From Paratinospora sagittata (Eukaryota; Streptophyta; Magnoliopsida; Ranunculales; Menispermaceae): 64,000 nucleotides of DNA. The translations under genes and the position numbers were made by a program. Location of the stretch: NCBI GenBank assembly GCA_035771175.1, contig CM069598.1, positions 11,558,668-11,622,667 of the forward strand, read 5' to 3'. How positions within the stretch are numbered: the first letter of the stretch is position 1; every line of letters starts with the position of its first letter. Positions 39,456 to 51,145 of the stretch are shown here, one piece after another. Under the pieces are notes generated by a model. The model was not told where the DNA came from, searched no databases, and was given only the letters and a program-made list of their open reading frames with translations.

Positions 39456-39993
39456 AGGGTGAAATCGGGTCGAGTTGGGTCAGGTTTTTGCTTCCTAACC
39501 CACCCGACCTGATGAGGTCGGGTGGTAGCGAGCTGGACCCGATGCCACCCAACTTAAGGTCGGGTCGGGTCGGTCTGGTTGAGGCCCCATTAAATAGCTC
39601 AATATTTTCTAAAGCTTAATAACTACTATTTAAGCTATATTAGTAATAAAATATGTTGGATTATCATGTATCCAACTTATTAAACTACTATTTAAGCTTT
39701 AAAAGATGAGATTTCTCTTTTTTTGGGAGAACTCATATATGTGCAAGTCAATCTACACTTAAACTTGACTTATGAGAATGAGGATGAATAGAGAGTTGAT
39801 GAGCTATTATAGAGAAGGAGAGTCTTTCATTCTTCCCAACAAGCAATGTGGGACTAAAATGAAATTTTTTCTCTTTTAGTCTCAAACACCCATCTTATCA
39901 TATTCTTCTTATCATCTAACCCAACAACTCAAGAAAAGTAGTTGAGGGTTATGGGCCTTAGAGGCCTTGTATGTAATAAATTATTAGTATTTT

Positions 39994-40034
<41 letters not shown>

Positions 40035-40166
40035 AAGAGGTCGGGTCGGGTCAGGTTTGATCAGGTTGCTCAAAAATTAACCCGACCAACCCGACATATC
40101 AATCAAACCCGACCCGACCCGAAATGGTCGGGTTTGGTCTGGTCGGGTCGGGTTGCTTATACCCCT
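39456..40166. mobile_element. hAT-like MITE with GGGTCGGGT arms
   Basis: Left end AGGGTGAAATCGGGTCGAG; right end (reverse complement) AGGGGTATAAGCAACCCGAC. The arms are repeats of GGGTCGGGT/ACCCGACC. Flanks ATGATCTA and ATGATCAG form an imperfect 8-bp TSD. A (TA)n run lies near 39999-40030. It ends the foreign coding segment of Copia element B. Confidence 0.72.
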
Positions 40167-40174
40167 ATGATCAG

Positions 40175-40432
40175 CAGCATAGCAGCAGAAGCAAAAGCAG
40201 GAGAAGTTGCTTCTTTATTACTTCCCAGTAAATTGTTTTCTTCATTAGCAACAGCTGATGAAGATGATGCTTTATTTGGTGCTGCATTTTCCTTACTATC
40301 GACCACATTGCTCAGTTCCTCATCTGAAATGCATGTCTCAAATGCAACACTTAATGCCTCATCTTCGATGATATCGGGCAAACTGCGCTTCATCAGACAA
40401 GCAAGCTCACAGATTTCCTTCAAGCTTTCATT
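40175..40432 (-). pseudogene. Unrecognised acidic coding segment fused in frame to Copia B
   Basis: The Copia pre-integrase frame reaches ILELVHSD, where the integrase should begin, and continues without a break into sequence not from any Copia domain: EEEMKPQIITNESLKEICEL, then CLMKRSLPDIIEDE, a Ser/Asn-rich linker (KASSSSAVANEENNLLGSNK) and SPAFASAAMLLI. It looks like ordinary protein-coding DNA (acidic, mixed codons, 86 open codons) rather than repeat. The MITE at 40166 cuts it, and in the joined flank the frame ends within two codons. It may be a captured host gene piece or host exon flanking a truncated element. Origin unknown. Confidence 0.55.
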
Positions 40433-42102
40433 TGTAATAATCTGTGGTTTCATCTCTTCCTCATCAGAATGGACAAGTTCAAGTATAGAAGAAGTGCTAG
40501 AATTAGATTTGTGAAATGATAAGACATGTAATTTTCCCAGTTGACAAGCTGAACCGAAATGTAAACTTTTGTTAGATTTGAGATTCTTATTACAGATGGA
40601 CAAAACATGGTTCAAAATTTTATGAGAAGGGTGACCCAATCTCATATGCCAGACATCACAACTAGATTGTAACGTAGTAGAATCAGAGAAATAGTAGCAG
40701 AGTTGGCTGGAGAATATTGATGAGGAGAGAAACAATACAAATTACCTCCTTGGTGTGAAAATCCTTCATAAGACAACATGATTAGCATGGAATTCAAGAA
40801 AGACGTTGTTGGTAATAGTTAGTTTGGAAACATTGAGCAAATTATTTGTGATTATGGAATATAGAGAATATTTGGAAATCGAAGTTTGGGATGTGAAGGA
40901 AAAGATAGAGATTGACCAACATGAGTAATTGGAATAAAATCGCCATTACCTACGATCAAGGATTGATTAGCTGAGTACTCAAAACGATTGCATAACTGAG
41001 TTGGGTCAGCGGCAGTGTGGTTTGTAGCACCACCGTCACGGTCAGCGTACCTTAAACCCTAAACCCTAAAAGCAATGAGTAAAAATAGTACTTGGCGCAG
41101 TTTTTGCACTTAAATAATTTTTATGGTTCCTAGAAGAAGGAGATTGAGGTATCTTTTGCGATAATGACGATTCCGTGTAAGTCATATCTGATTGATAATA
41201 ACACATTGCTATTGAGAGACCAAACTTTCCACAAATTTGATAGGTTGGTCAAGAAGTTCTTGACGATCACCATCTCCATGTCCTCTAGACCGTCCACTAC
41301 CGCCATATGAACCAAAGTAAGATCGATTATTAGGGGCTGGTGGACGATGTGGTTTTTGCCAAGAGTTGTTTGTGTTAGCATCATTATTGTTCTGAGAAGA
41401 AGTGTAACCTAATTTTTAGAGAGCAACATTTTCTGATGGAGAGCCATTTATATTTAATGAACTAAGATATTGTTTAATTGCTGAAGTTTAGTTTCAAAAC
41501 TGAGTACGGATGCCTGCATCTCGGGCGATGATAAATCAACTTTTTCTTGGAGTAGAGTAGTGATAGAAAGAAACTCTGCAGCCAGACATGCTAAGGTGCA
41601 TGAGATTAGATCTGAGGTTGAAAACGGGCCACCAACAATTGCTAGGTTGTCTGCAAACTCCTTCATCGTGGTTAAGGATCGAACCATGGATTGTGAACCT
41701 TTGAGAGTTGTTTGGATCTTGCATATTTGAATTCTTGCGCGATTATGGGCACCTTACAGTACCTCAATAGCTTTCCATGCTTATTGAAAAGCAGTATGGA
41801 CAATGATCCAGGAGGCCACAGATTCAGTATTGAGAGTTCAAGAGTCAACCAGGCAACAATTGGTCTCTACTCATCCATTCTTCATATTCTAGATTAATTT
41901 CGGTGCTTCCTTCAAGAAACGACAATGGACATGGCTTTGTACCTAACAAATAGCCCTCTAATTTGTATCCTCTAATGACTGGAAAAATAATGGATCCCCA
42001 CAAAAGAAAGTTTCCTCGGTCCAGTTTGATAGTCAGGCTCTGGTTGAGAGCATGCCCAAATGGTAGAATAATTGATGACGGAGCATGCCCAGACGATGTC
42101 AT
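40433..42102 (-). pseudogene. Copia element B: gag, protease and pre-integrase remnants
   Basis: Minus-strand remains in order: gag from ATG 42102 (MTSSGHAPSSIILP, then LTIKLDRGNFLLWGS, the Copia gag N terminus); gag middle (41687-41454, MKEFADNLAIVGGP, TLLQEKVDLSS); a decayed zinc-knuckle/linker zone; a protease trace near 41035-40900 (DGGATNHTAADPTQ, FIPITHVGQS); and GAG-pre-integrase (VWHMRLGHPSHKILN, 40650-40600). Stops and frameshifts make it non-functional. Integrase, reverse transcriptase and RNase H are absent. Its own 5' LTR and primer site lie 12.7 kb away, beyond inserted element A. Confidence 0.8.
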
Positions 42103-42121
42103 TGTTGAAAGATGGTATTGG

Positions 42122-42449
42122 TGTTGGAAACGTAGTGAGCACACAAACTCTAAACAAGAAAAAAATAGTGAAGAAGGAGGAGGACTTGAGCATGCACTTG
42201 AACTTGTGCACTTTGCTTGATTTGAAAATGAGAAATACATGAGGTATTTATAGGACCCTACCTAGGCAAATACAATAAATGCATACATGAACCACTAAGT
42301 TCATGGATCACACTATCCTAGGTACATGCATATATTCATTAACTTCTAGATATATTCATGAACCTATTAAATATGTTCACATTAAGATACATTCACTATA
42401 AAGTTTCCAAATGAATTCTTTAGTTTTGGAATTTGAACGGATGCCAACA
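42122..42449 (-). mobile_element. 3' LTR of Copia element A
   Basis: 328 bp with TGTTGG...CCAACA ends. On the minus strand it is preceded by the polypurine tract GAGGGGGCGAA (42450-42460) and contains a TATA motif CTATAAATACC (~42246-42256). The 5-base flank on its outer side is ATTGG (42117-42121), identical to the flank beyond the 5' LTR at 54857-54861, so it marks one end of the whole element A insertion. Confidence 0.88.
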
Positions 42450-42463
42450 TTCGCCCCCTCAAA

Positions 42464-42859
42464 TCAAAACTGCTTCATGCCTAGCATGTCTCTTAGCTTC
42501 ATGAAAAGTTCACCTGATAATGGTTTAGTGAATATATCTGCTACTTGTTCAGTAGTGTGACAATATTGGAGCTCTACAGTCTTCTGCTTCACATGATCAC
42601 GAAGAAAATGAAACCGAGTATCAATGTGCTTGCTCCTTCCATGATGGACTGGATTCTTTGCAAGCTGGATAGCTGACATGTTGTCCACAAATATCACAGT
42701 TGGCTCCTCCTGTGGATGATCCAGCTCCTTCAAAATATTCCGTACCCATATTGCTTCACAAACAGTAGATGAAGCTGCTATATACTCTGCTTCACAAGAA
42801 GATAGAGCCACTATTTTTTATTTCTTGGTGGTCCAAGAAAATGCAGTTGTGTCAAGATA
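42464..42859 (-). pseudogene. Copia element A: RNase H C-terminal part
   Basis: Encodes the end of Copia polyprotein: TTAFSWTTKK, then a stop, then VALSSCEAEYIAAS, FVDNMSAIQLAKNPVHHGRS, KHIDTRFHFLRDHV and VADIFTKPLSG, classic Copia RNase H. The one internal stop lies between WTTKK and IVALSS. It joins in frame to 50739 once the gypsy insertion is removed. Confidence 0.88.
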
Positions 42860-42864
42860 GAAGA

Positions 42865-44837
42865 TGTAACACCCCGTAATTTTAATTAAATACATACGTT
42901 GAAGGACACGTATATCGAGATGTATAATACACGTATTGTATACGTATGAGCTAAATATATGCGTGATAATACACATATTTTATACGTAGGAGCCAAATAT
43001 ACGTGTGTATGATTAGTAAATAAATTTATTAAATGAAGATGATACATATGGGATCATCTTATACGGGTGCTTACAAGTTAAAAATTGGAGTTGAATTATG
43101 TGGATTGAGTATATAGAAGAAGAAAAAGAGAAATAAAGGAAGAAAAAAATGAAAAAAAAAATGAAGGAAGTTGCAGAAGGAAGAAAGAGGAAGGACCGAG
43201 AAGAAAGAGAAGAAGAAAAAGGGGAAACGAGAGATTCGTGTGAAATTCGGACCTGCGGTAAGTGATTTTCAGTCTCTTTCTTCGTGAAATTACTATCTAA
43301 GCTAGATGGAACGATTCTAGCGGACTAATTTTAGCTATGGGAGCCGTTTTACGGCGTTTTCAGAAATTGGAATTTTGACCCAATGTGAATGAAAATCTGC
43401 TAAAAAGGTAGGGACCCCGAATATGTGGTTAGATTCCATTTCATTAGTTTTGGATACCGTTTGACAATTTTAATACAATTTACATGTTTCGAATAAATAG
43501 TGAACAGTGATGTGAATAGTACTATAAACAGTTATGTAAATAGTATTATAAACAGGGATGTAAACAGTGATGTAAATAGTGATGTGAATAGTAAACAATG
43601 ATGTGAACAGTGATTTGAAAGAATAGAATCGTAGAGAACTGAATTCCGGACGTTTCGATACTAAGATCGTGATTTTTGGATATGATTTGATATTTTTAGT
43701 AGCTAAAGATATGATAAATGGTGATTCTCATGAGAGTCTATGGTTCATTTCATTGTTTACATTGAAAGCTTAAGTGCCTGGATAAATGCTCTTGTGGACG
43801 CATTTTGATGGACGTTTATTGTTGCTCGAATATATTGGCTTAGAAACCCCGTGTAACCACGGTGAGTATAGTTTCCTTGATTTGGTTCTTGTATGGCATT
43901 GTACACAGATAAATTGTTTGATTGTATGCATGTTATATTATAGTAATGCATCGAGTTTTATGGATCATGCGAACTGATTTTAGCACTTGGAGTTTGTAAT
44001 GATGTCATTTCGTTAGGAATTAGACCCGGATGAGGTTTTGTGAGTCCTCATTGTCAGTAGGTCTGTCCTAACAAGGGTTGCGATCCTTGAAATGACTGTG
44101 AATTGGGTAATGAGAGGTTGTGGCTACCTTGTAACGGCCATTCAAGGGTTAGACTCGCTCTCTTGCCTTGAGGAGGAGGGAGATTGTGCATTGTGTTATT
44201 GAAAACTCATGCAATTTATGTTGTTGACATGTATAATATATTCGTTGAATGATGCATTTGTTGAATAAGTGTTTGAAATGATTTTACATGTCATATTTCT
44301 CTAAATGTATATAATTGCCATCTCAAGAACTATATTCACTGAGTTGTTGTTTGCTCACCCCATGTCCTCCAATATTTCAGGTATTGAGTTGAAGGGAAAA
44401 GAAAAAATCCGTGAGTGATAATCACGTGAGCCTTCGTCTGGTATGTGTATGTATGCTTGGAGGAAATAGATTATATTTTTCTTATTTTGATATGTATACT
44501 TATCACACAGTATATATATATATATATGTAGTATCAATTAGATGGGATGTGTGGGCATATATATAGCTTAATATATTGGATGATGAAATGAAAATTTGAT
44601 GTGTGAATGAATGGAATGATTATAGATATCTATATGGGATTTGATTTGTGATATCTCAGGAAAAAAAAAAGTGAAACGTCCATTTTATGGGAAGGTGAAG
44701 TCTGAAATTTGGAAATTGTGGGAATTTGTGAATGTATGTTGAGGCTGACAGTGTATTGTATATTGTATATGGGTATGTACAGTGTATAATACATTGTGCC
44801 GGTCATGATGTCAGCCTACGTCAGTGGCGTCGTGACA
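42865..44837 (+). repeat. 5' LTR of the gypsy element
   Basis: 1973 bp. Contains a purine-rich block (43115-43225), a short variable array of GTGAACAGTGATGTGAATA-like words (about 43500-43615), and near the 3' end an 8-bp TGATGTCA/TGACGTCA-like bZIP-type motif before GGCGTCGTGACA. It has a ~270-bp segment (43757-44015) missing from the 3' LTR. Confidence 0.88.
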
Positions 44838-47800
44838 ATATTGGTATCAGAGCCTAAGTTTAAAATTCGTAAAAAGATAAAAGCTTTATGATATTATGAT
44901 TGATTGTATGGGTATATATATTGGTAGTCCTATTATGTTGAGCCTATCCAATATGTTATCTTGACTGAGAATCACCTGTGTCGGTGAATTTCAGATTTGG
45001 AAAAGAATAGTCAAGATTAACAATGAAAATTGCTGATCAAGAAAGGATCAGAAGGCTGAAAGAAAAAGAACTGGATGTAATCCAGTGATAATAAACGATA
45101 TAGCTTATATATGGCTAGTAACTACCCGACAACAACGAAATGCATAGCTTATGAGCTTGTGGCACAGTTGTAATGTGAGAAAGACAGAGGCTTGAACCAT
45201 TGATAGCTCCCTATTTGAGTGCCAATGGTGTGGGTACTATAAACATGTATAGTTGAGATGGAAGTCAAAATAAAATAACTAGAAGGTCTCAATGATAAGC
45301 CAGATGAAATGAAAAGATATGTGAAAGTTATGGAAACTTTCAGGAGAAGTGACTCTTCTATCTTAACTGGCAATCTGATAGTAGACGTAGTAAAGAATTT
45401 GCGACTCTGAGTGGAGACCATCTTAGAGAATGATTAAGTCTCTGAAAATGATAAAGCACGTTATCTAAGTTTAAGCTAACTGATGAAAAGATATGATAGA
45501 AAATTTGGTTAAGGACTCTTGAGACGATTAAGGCATGAGATTTGTATAAGGGCTTCTATCATCATGCTGAAATCGATTTAAGGCATGAGAAAGTTTATCG
45601 TGTTACAAGTAGTGACATGCCTAACCATAAATACAAATATGAATTAAATAGATTGGTATAGTTTATTTTTGGAATGATCACTATGGATACTCTGAAGAAT
45701 GATAGGATCTAGAATATAGTTTGGGATCCTATACGGCAGGTTTGCTAATTGTTGGGTTATAAATATATACACAGGTTGTGAAGCAGACTATAAATTGTGG
45801 GTCAACCAAAGCTGCAGTGAAATTGTTAACCCCAACAATAGTGATATAGCTTGTACCGCCGTTAGAAGCTGAATTATCAACACCAGTTTTAGGTAAAAAG
45901 ATAAATAAGTAATGTAAGGACATGTTGGGGCAAGAATATGAAATTCAAGATAAGCGAACATTTGAGTAAGGTTGAGATTTTCACAGTATTCGTGACTCAA
46001 ATTTGGTTAGTACCTGACCCAATAAAAATGGAAAAAAAAAGTGATGTTAAAGAATTATGAAAATCAGAAGTGGTTTCCCTTGCCGGAGTAGGAGTCACAA
46101 ACTGAGTAAATTGTATCTCGACCTATAATTGTCTATTATCAATCAAAAAAAAAAAGACACAGGAGGTGTTAGTCTCCAGTTAGTCGATATGGAGTGCCGC
46201 AATATGTTTTATCAATGTGACTCCACCAGATTTTAGAGAATAAATAAAAGTAACTACAAGACCAGATCCAAAGATTAGTACGACGCTGATAACGGGTATG
46301 ATCAACATTTTGTTATTGTGTCTATTCTGATGTATTGTTGGATCTACCTGGTCCGTTATCTCTGGTGATATGGTAGAATTGTATTATCTTCTGTTATAAT
46401 GGTATATCATTGATTGTGAGTATGCCTACAGGAGAAAGAATCTATCTTGATATGGTTAGCAAATAATATGTGGAATAAATATGAGGGTCATCAAGTCTTT
46501 ATGGACTTTAGAATATGAAATTTTTAGAATGGGATGCTTTGTGGGTATGATTGGCTGGTCACCTTTCATGCCAGGTGGACTGTCTCTCCGAAAAGAAGTA
46601 ATATTCTGAATAAGTGAAAAATTCTCCTTTTGAATCTCGAAAATTTTGTACCCTCAAAATCTTCTATCGAAGAGAAGATAGTGATTAACGAGAAAATGGA
46701 GACTATGGCTAGTACAAAGCCATTTAGAGGAACGTAATAAGGCATGCAGTTGATTAAAAGTCCTGTGGTGAGCTGGTATATTGGAGTATTCTCTGATGAA
46801 TGATTAAAATTGTCACCTGGACAGGAGATTGATAGCATATAAAACTGATGCCAAACACCTGAGAAATTGTGAGGATTTAAGGTGTAGGTAAATATGTTAA
46901 AGAGCAAAAGATTTATTATCCTTGATATGCGACCTTGGAGAGCATTTGTAATAAGATGGAAAGAAGGTATAGTGAAATATGTTTAAGTATGAAGTATTGT
47001 TAACTGAGCAGGGTAACAATAAAGAATGAATATCCTTTACCATGGATAAATGGTCGAATTCGATTAACTAAATGAAGCCAAATTTTCGTTAAGATCATTT
47101 TGTGATCTAGGCACCATCAGTTAAGAATTCGAGAAAATGATGTAATGCAAACTAGACAAGATATGGATATTATGATTTTGGTAACCTTGATTAATGTGTC
47201 AATCACGTTTATAGGATTGATGCAGTGGGTATATGAACCATATCTTGATTATTACATAGTCTTCGATGATGATAGATGCAATTGTCCCAAGAAATAAGAG
47301 GAGCATGAATAACATCTCAGAATTATCTTGTAGTCACTGAAAGAGCACCGAGTGAGTGCCAAGCTCGTTGAATATGAGTTTTGAATATAATTGAGATAAG
47401 AATTTTTTGATCACGTGACTAGTTTAAATAGTATCTTTAAGGATGCTGGGAAGGTCAAAATGATCATAGAACTGTTAAAACTGATTTAAATGATGGAAAT
47501 TAGAAGTTCTCTGGTATTAGTTGAATGTTATAGAAAGTGCGTGGAAAGATCCTTGAAGCTATCTATTCCACTCACGAAACTAAACCAGATGAATGTTATA
47601 TAATGTGTGGACCGTTGTACATGGGGAAGCTCTCACAGTATTAAATGTTGTTACTAGTTTCAGAACCTCGAAGTACTTGTGATTGATGACTATCACGTCC
47701 AGATCTGGGTTGTGCATTGATACCAAAGGATAGGTTAATTACTTGTGCCTGCAAATATTTGGTAGTGGTAGTGCACAGGAATAACTATCCTGAGGGTGAA

Positions 47801-49162
47801 TAAAATTTGGTGATAGTTATTTTGAATTGATGAGAGCATTGCCTCTATAATAAAAAGGTCACACTATTTTCAGATTTTAAGGGCCTGAAATAATTTGAAC
47901 GAAAAAAAAAAACTGAATATGAGATACTAAATGTGGCAAGAATTCCCGAAGGATTTGATTTTATATTGAATTATTATCCTGGGAAAGGCCAATACGTTGC
48001 TGAGGCATTGAGCAGGAAACAGGCTGAAACTGAAATAGTATCTATCAGTTAGCCATAAATGGAGATTGTTTGTGAGTGAGAGTTACAGTTATGAGGGTAC
48101 TCTCTAGTCCTCCATGTGTTGATATTTGTGCTCGGATGCATGTTCAGCTGATTGATACTCATATTCAGAGTGAAAAATTTATGATGAGACGAGTATGATA
48201 TCAGTATGAAAGATTATGAAATTGATAATATGGATTGTATTAATTAAAGATGGGATTCAAATGGTATCTTATGGGTTATGGGTAGAAATGATACCATTTG
48301 GATAACCATTAGTGGACTGATAAGTCTATGTATTCTTCACATGAACACCAGAATTCTATTGATAGACTGAGCAGATTGTATATGTGTGAGATAGGGAGAT
48401 TTGATGGGAGTACTCAGATATTTCCCATGTTGGATTAAGATCCGAAGCTTGTGTCGAGATCTGATATATGATGCAGACTCGATTTGGTACTCATCTCCTT
48501 CTCAGTGTGATATTGTATTCTCAGACTGGCTGACAGACTGAGAGAGTGACTTTGATGCTTGCGAGCATGCTCGGGTCTAGTATACTTGAATTTTGGTGAA
48601 AGTTGGAAGGAATACTTTATGTGTGTAAACTTATGTGTATAACTATTATAATACCATAAGGATGACACTCTAAAGGTTTGATAAGAAGCCTTATAGATCT
48701 CCAACTTGTTGATTTGAAAGTATGGAGTTATTGTTATTGGTGCTACAGGATATTATGAAATACACAAAGTTGGTATATAGGCCTTGAAATGTAGTGTGGC
48801 TGACTCAGTGGTGCTAAGGCCAAATGAGATTTGGAATAAAAGGAAAGCTCGCACTGCGATTTGTTGGACCATTAGATATCCTTGATAGGATAGGTCCATT
48901 GGTTTACCGATTTTCTCTACTGTCACAGTTGCTAGGTGTCCATACTATTTTCTCTATATTGGTGTTGAGGAAAGATCATTCGAATTCCATATCTTGTATG
49001 GATGTAACTCAACTCTAAGTTGGGGAGGATACCACGTACCAAGAAGAGCAAACATGGGAGCGAAATATAACATGCGGGAGCAGTTTTCTAGAATTGAGTA
49101 TCACTTGAGGAATAGTCCTTGATTCTAAATTTCGAGGACGAAATTCTTTAAGTTGGGGAGGT
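44838..49162 (+). pseudogene. Interior of the gypsy element, heavily decayed
   Basis: From the primer site to the polypurine tract. The longest open frames are around 90-110 codons on the wrong strand and are not domains. Recognisable coding is limited to traces of RNase H and the integrase C terminus. The sequence just before the polypurine tract (AATTTCGAGGACGAAATTC) is the usual end of such gypsy polyproteins. Confidence 0.8.
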
Positions 49163-50733
49163 TGTAACACCCCGTAATTTTAATTAAATACATACGTTGA
49201 AGTACACCTATATTGAGATGTATAATACATGTATTGTATACGTATGAGCTAAATATACGCGTAATAATACACGTATTTTATATGTAGGAGCCAAATATAT
49301 GTGTGTATGATTAGTAAATAAATTTATTAAATGAAGATGATACGTATGGGATCATCTTATATGGGTGCTTACAAGTTAAAAATTGGAGTTGAATTATGTG
49401 GATTGAGTGTATAGAAGAAGAAAAAGATGAATAAAGGAAGAAAAAAATAAAATAACAATTTACTGTTCATTGCGGGTACTGTTCACGGAACAGTACTCGT
49501 ATGTAATAATAATAAAAAAAATGAAAAAAAAATGAAGGAAGTTGCAGAAGGAAGAAAGAGGAAGGACCGAGAAAAAGGAGAAGAAGAAAAAGGGGAAACG
49601 CGAGATTCGCGCGAAATTCGGACCTGCGGTAAGTGATTTTCACTCTCTTTCTTCGTGAAATTACTATCTAAGCTAGATAGAACGATTCTAGCGGACTAAT
49701 TTTAGCTATGGGAGTCGTTTTATGGCGTTTTTAGAAATTGGGATTTTGACCCAATGTGAATGAAAATATGCTAGAAAGGTAGAAAAACACTCTGTAGACG
49801 GTAGGGACCCCTAATATGTAGTTAGATTCTATTTTATGAGTTTTGGATACCGTTTGACAATTTTAATACAATTTACATGTTTCGAATGAATAGTGAACAG
49901 TGATGTGAATAGTGAACAGTGATGTAAATAGTATTATGAACAGGGATGTAAACAGTAATGTGAATAGTGATGTGAATAGTGAACAGTGATTTGAAAGTAT
50001 AGAATCGTAGAGAACTGAACTCCGGACGTTTCGATACTAAGATCGTGATTTTTGGATATGATTTGATATTTTTAGTAGCTAAAGATATGATAAATGGTGA
50101 TTCTCATGAGAGTCTATGATTCATTTCGTTAGGAATTAGACCCGGATGAGGTTTTGTGAGTCCTCATTGTCAGTAGGTATGTCCTAACAAGGGTTGCGAT
50201 CCTTGAAATGACTGTGAATTGGGTAATGAGAGGTTGTGGCTACCTTGTAACGGCCATACAAGGGTTAGACTCGCTCTCTTGCCTTGAGGAGGAGGGAGAT
50301 TGTGCATTGTGTTATTGAAAACTCATGCAATTTATGTTATTGACATGTATAATATATTCGTTGAATGATGCACGTGTTGAATAAGTGTTTGAAATGATTT
50401 TACATGTCATATTTCTCTAAATGTATATAATTGTCATCTCAAGAACTATATTCACTGAGCTGTTGTTTACTCACCCCATTTCCTCCAATATTTCAGATAT
50501 TGAGTCGAAGGGAAAAGGAAAAATCCGTGAGTGATAATCACGTGAGTGATAATCACGTGAGCCTTCGTCTGGTATGTGTATGTATGCTTGGAGGAAATAG
50601 ATTATATTTTTCTTATTTTGATATGTATACTTATCACACAGTATATATATATGTAGTATCATCTAGATGGGATGTGTGGGCATATATATAGCTTAATATA
50701 TTGGATGATGAAATGAAAATTTGATGTGTGACA
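49163..50733 (+). repeat. 3' LTR of the gypsy element, with two deletions
   Basis: 1571 bp. Against the 5' LTR it lacks ~270 bp between two copies of TCATTTC (junction near 50128) and ~240 bp near its end (junction at 50730 within GTGTGACA). It has a ~60-bp block (49447-49510) absent from the 5' LTR and a 16-bp tandem duplication of GAGTGATAATCACGTG (50527-50558). Confidence 0.85.
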
Positions 50734-50738
50734 GAAGA

Positions 50739-51140
50739 CATAGCCAGTGGTGCTTTTTCTCTCATCTTGGTCCCCTCCCCAATCACTATCTGAATAGCCT
50801 ACTAATTTTGCATTTTCACCATAATTATAAAATAGACCAAGATTAAGTGAGCCTTTGATATACCTTAGTATTCTCTTTGCAGCTAGCCAATGTGACTCCT
50901 TTGGTGTCTCCATGTAACGACTCACAAGTCCAACGCCATACATAATATCGGGCCTTGTGATTGTCAAGTACCTCAGGCTTCCAACCAGACTCTTGAAAAA
51001 AGTTGAGTCCACAAATCCTCCATTTCCTTCTCTTGATAGTTTCATACCTGTAGCAACTGGAGTGTTCACAGTGTTGCAATTACTCATCTTGAATTTCTCC
51101 AAAATTTCCTTCATGTAGTTTGTTTGAGATATAAATATCC
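50739..51140 (-). pseudogene. Copia element A: end of RT and start of RNase H
   Basis: Minus-strand frame GIFISQTNYMKEILEKF, NTPVATGMKLSREGNGGF, YLTITRPDIMYGVGLVSRYM, WLAAKRILRYIKGSLNLGL, then YSDSDWGGDQDERKSTTGYV. This is the Copia segment from the end of reverse transcriptase into RNase H. The frame is open. It is bounded by the solo LTR at 51146 and the gypsy element ending at 50733. Confidence 0.9.
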
Positions 51141-51145
51141 CATCT

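Larger units (their letters stand above)
42865..50733 (+). mobile_element. Ty3/gypsy element, full structure, no intact coding
   Basis: 5' LTR 42865-44837 (TGTAACACCCCG...GTCGTGACA), primer site TGGTATCAGAGC at 44842-44853 (initiator-Met tRNA type), polypurine tract AGTTGGGGAGG at 49151-49161, and 3' LTR 49163-50733. TSD GAAGA at 42860-42864 and 50734-50738. The interior (4.3 kb) has no long frame, but an RNase H end (YYPGKGQYVAEALSRK, 47972-48019) and an integrase C terminus (48824-49018: RFVGPLDILDRIGPLVYRFS, GVHTIF, LRKDHSN) are recognisable, pointing to a chromovirus-type (Tekay/Del-like) element. It sits inside Copia element A. Confidence 0.9.

Noticed and set aside
39942..40514. 190-codon plus-strand frame over the MITE and Copia B
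   Set aside because: Crosses a TA microsatellite and MITE arm and is antisense to the Copia frame.
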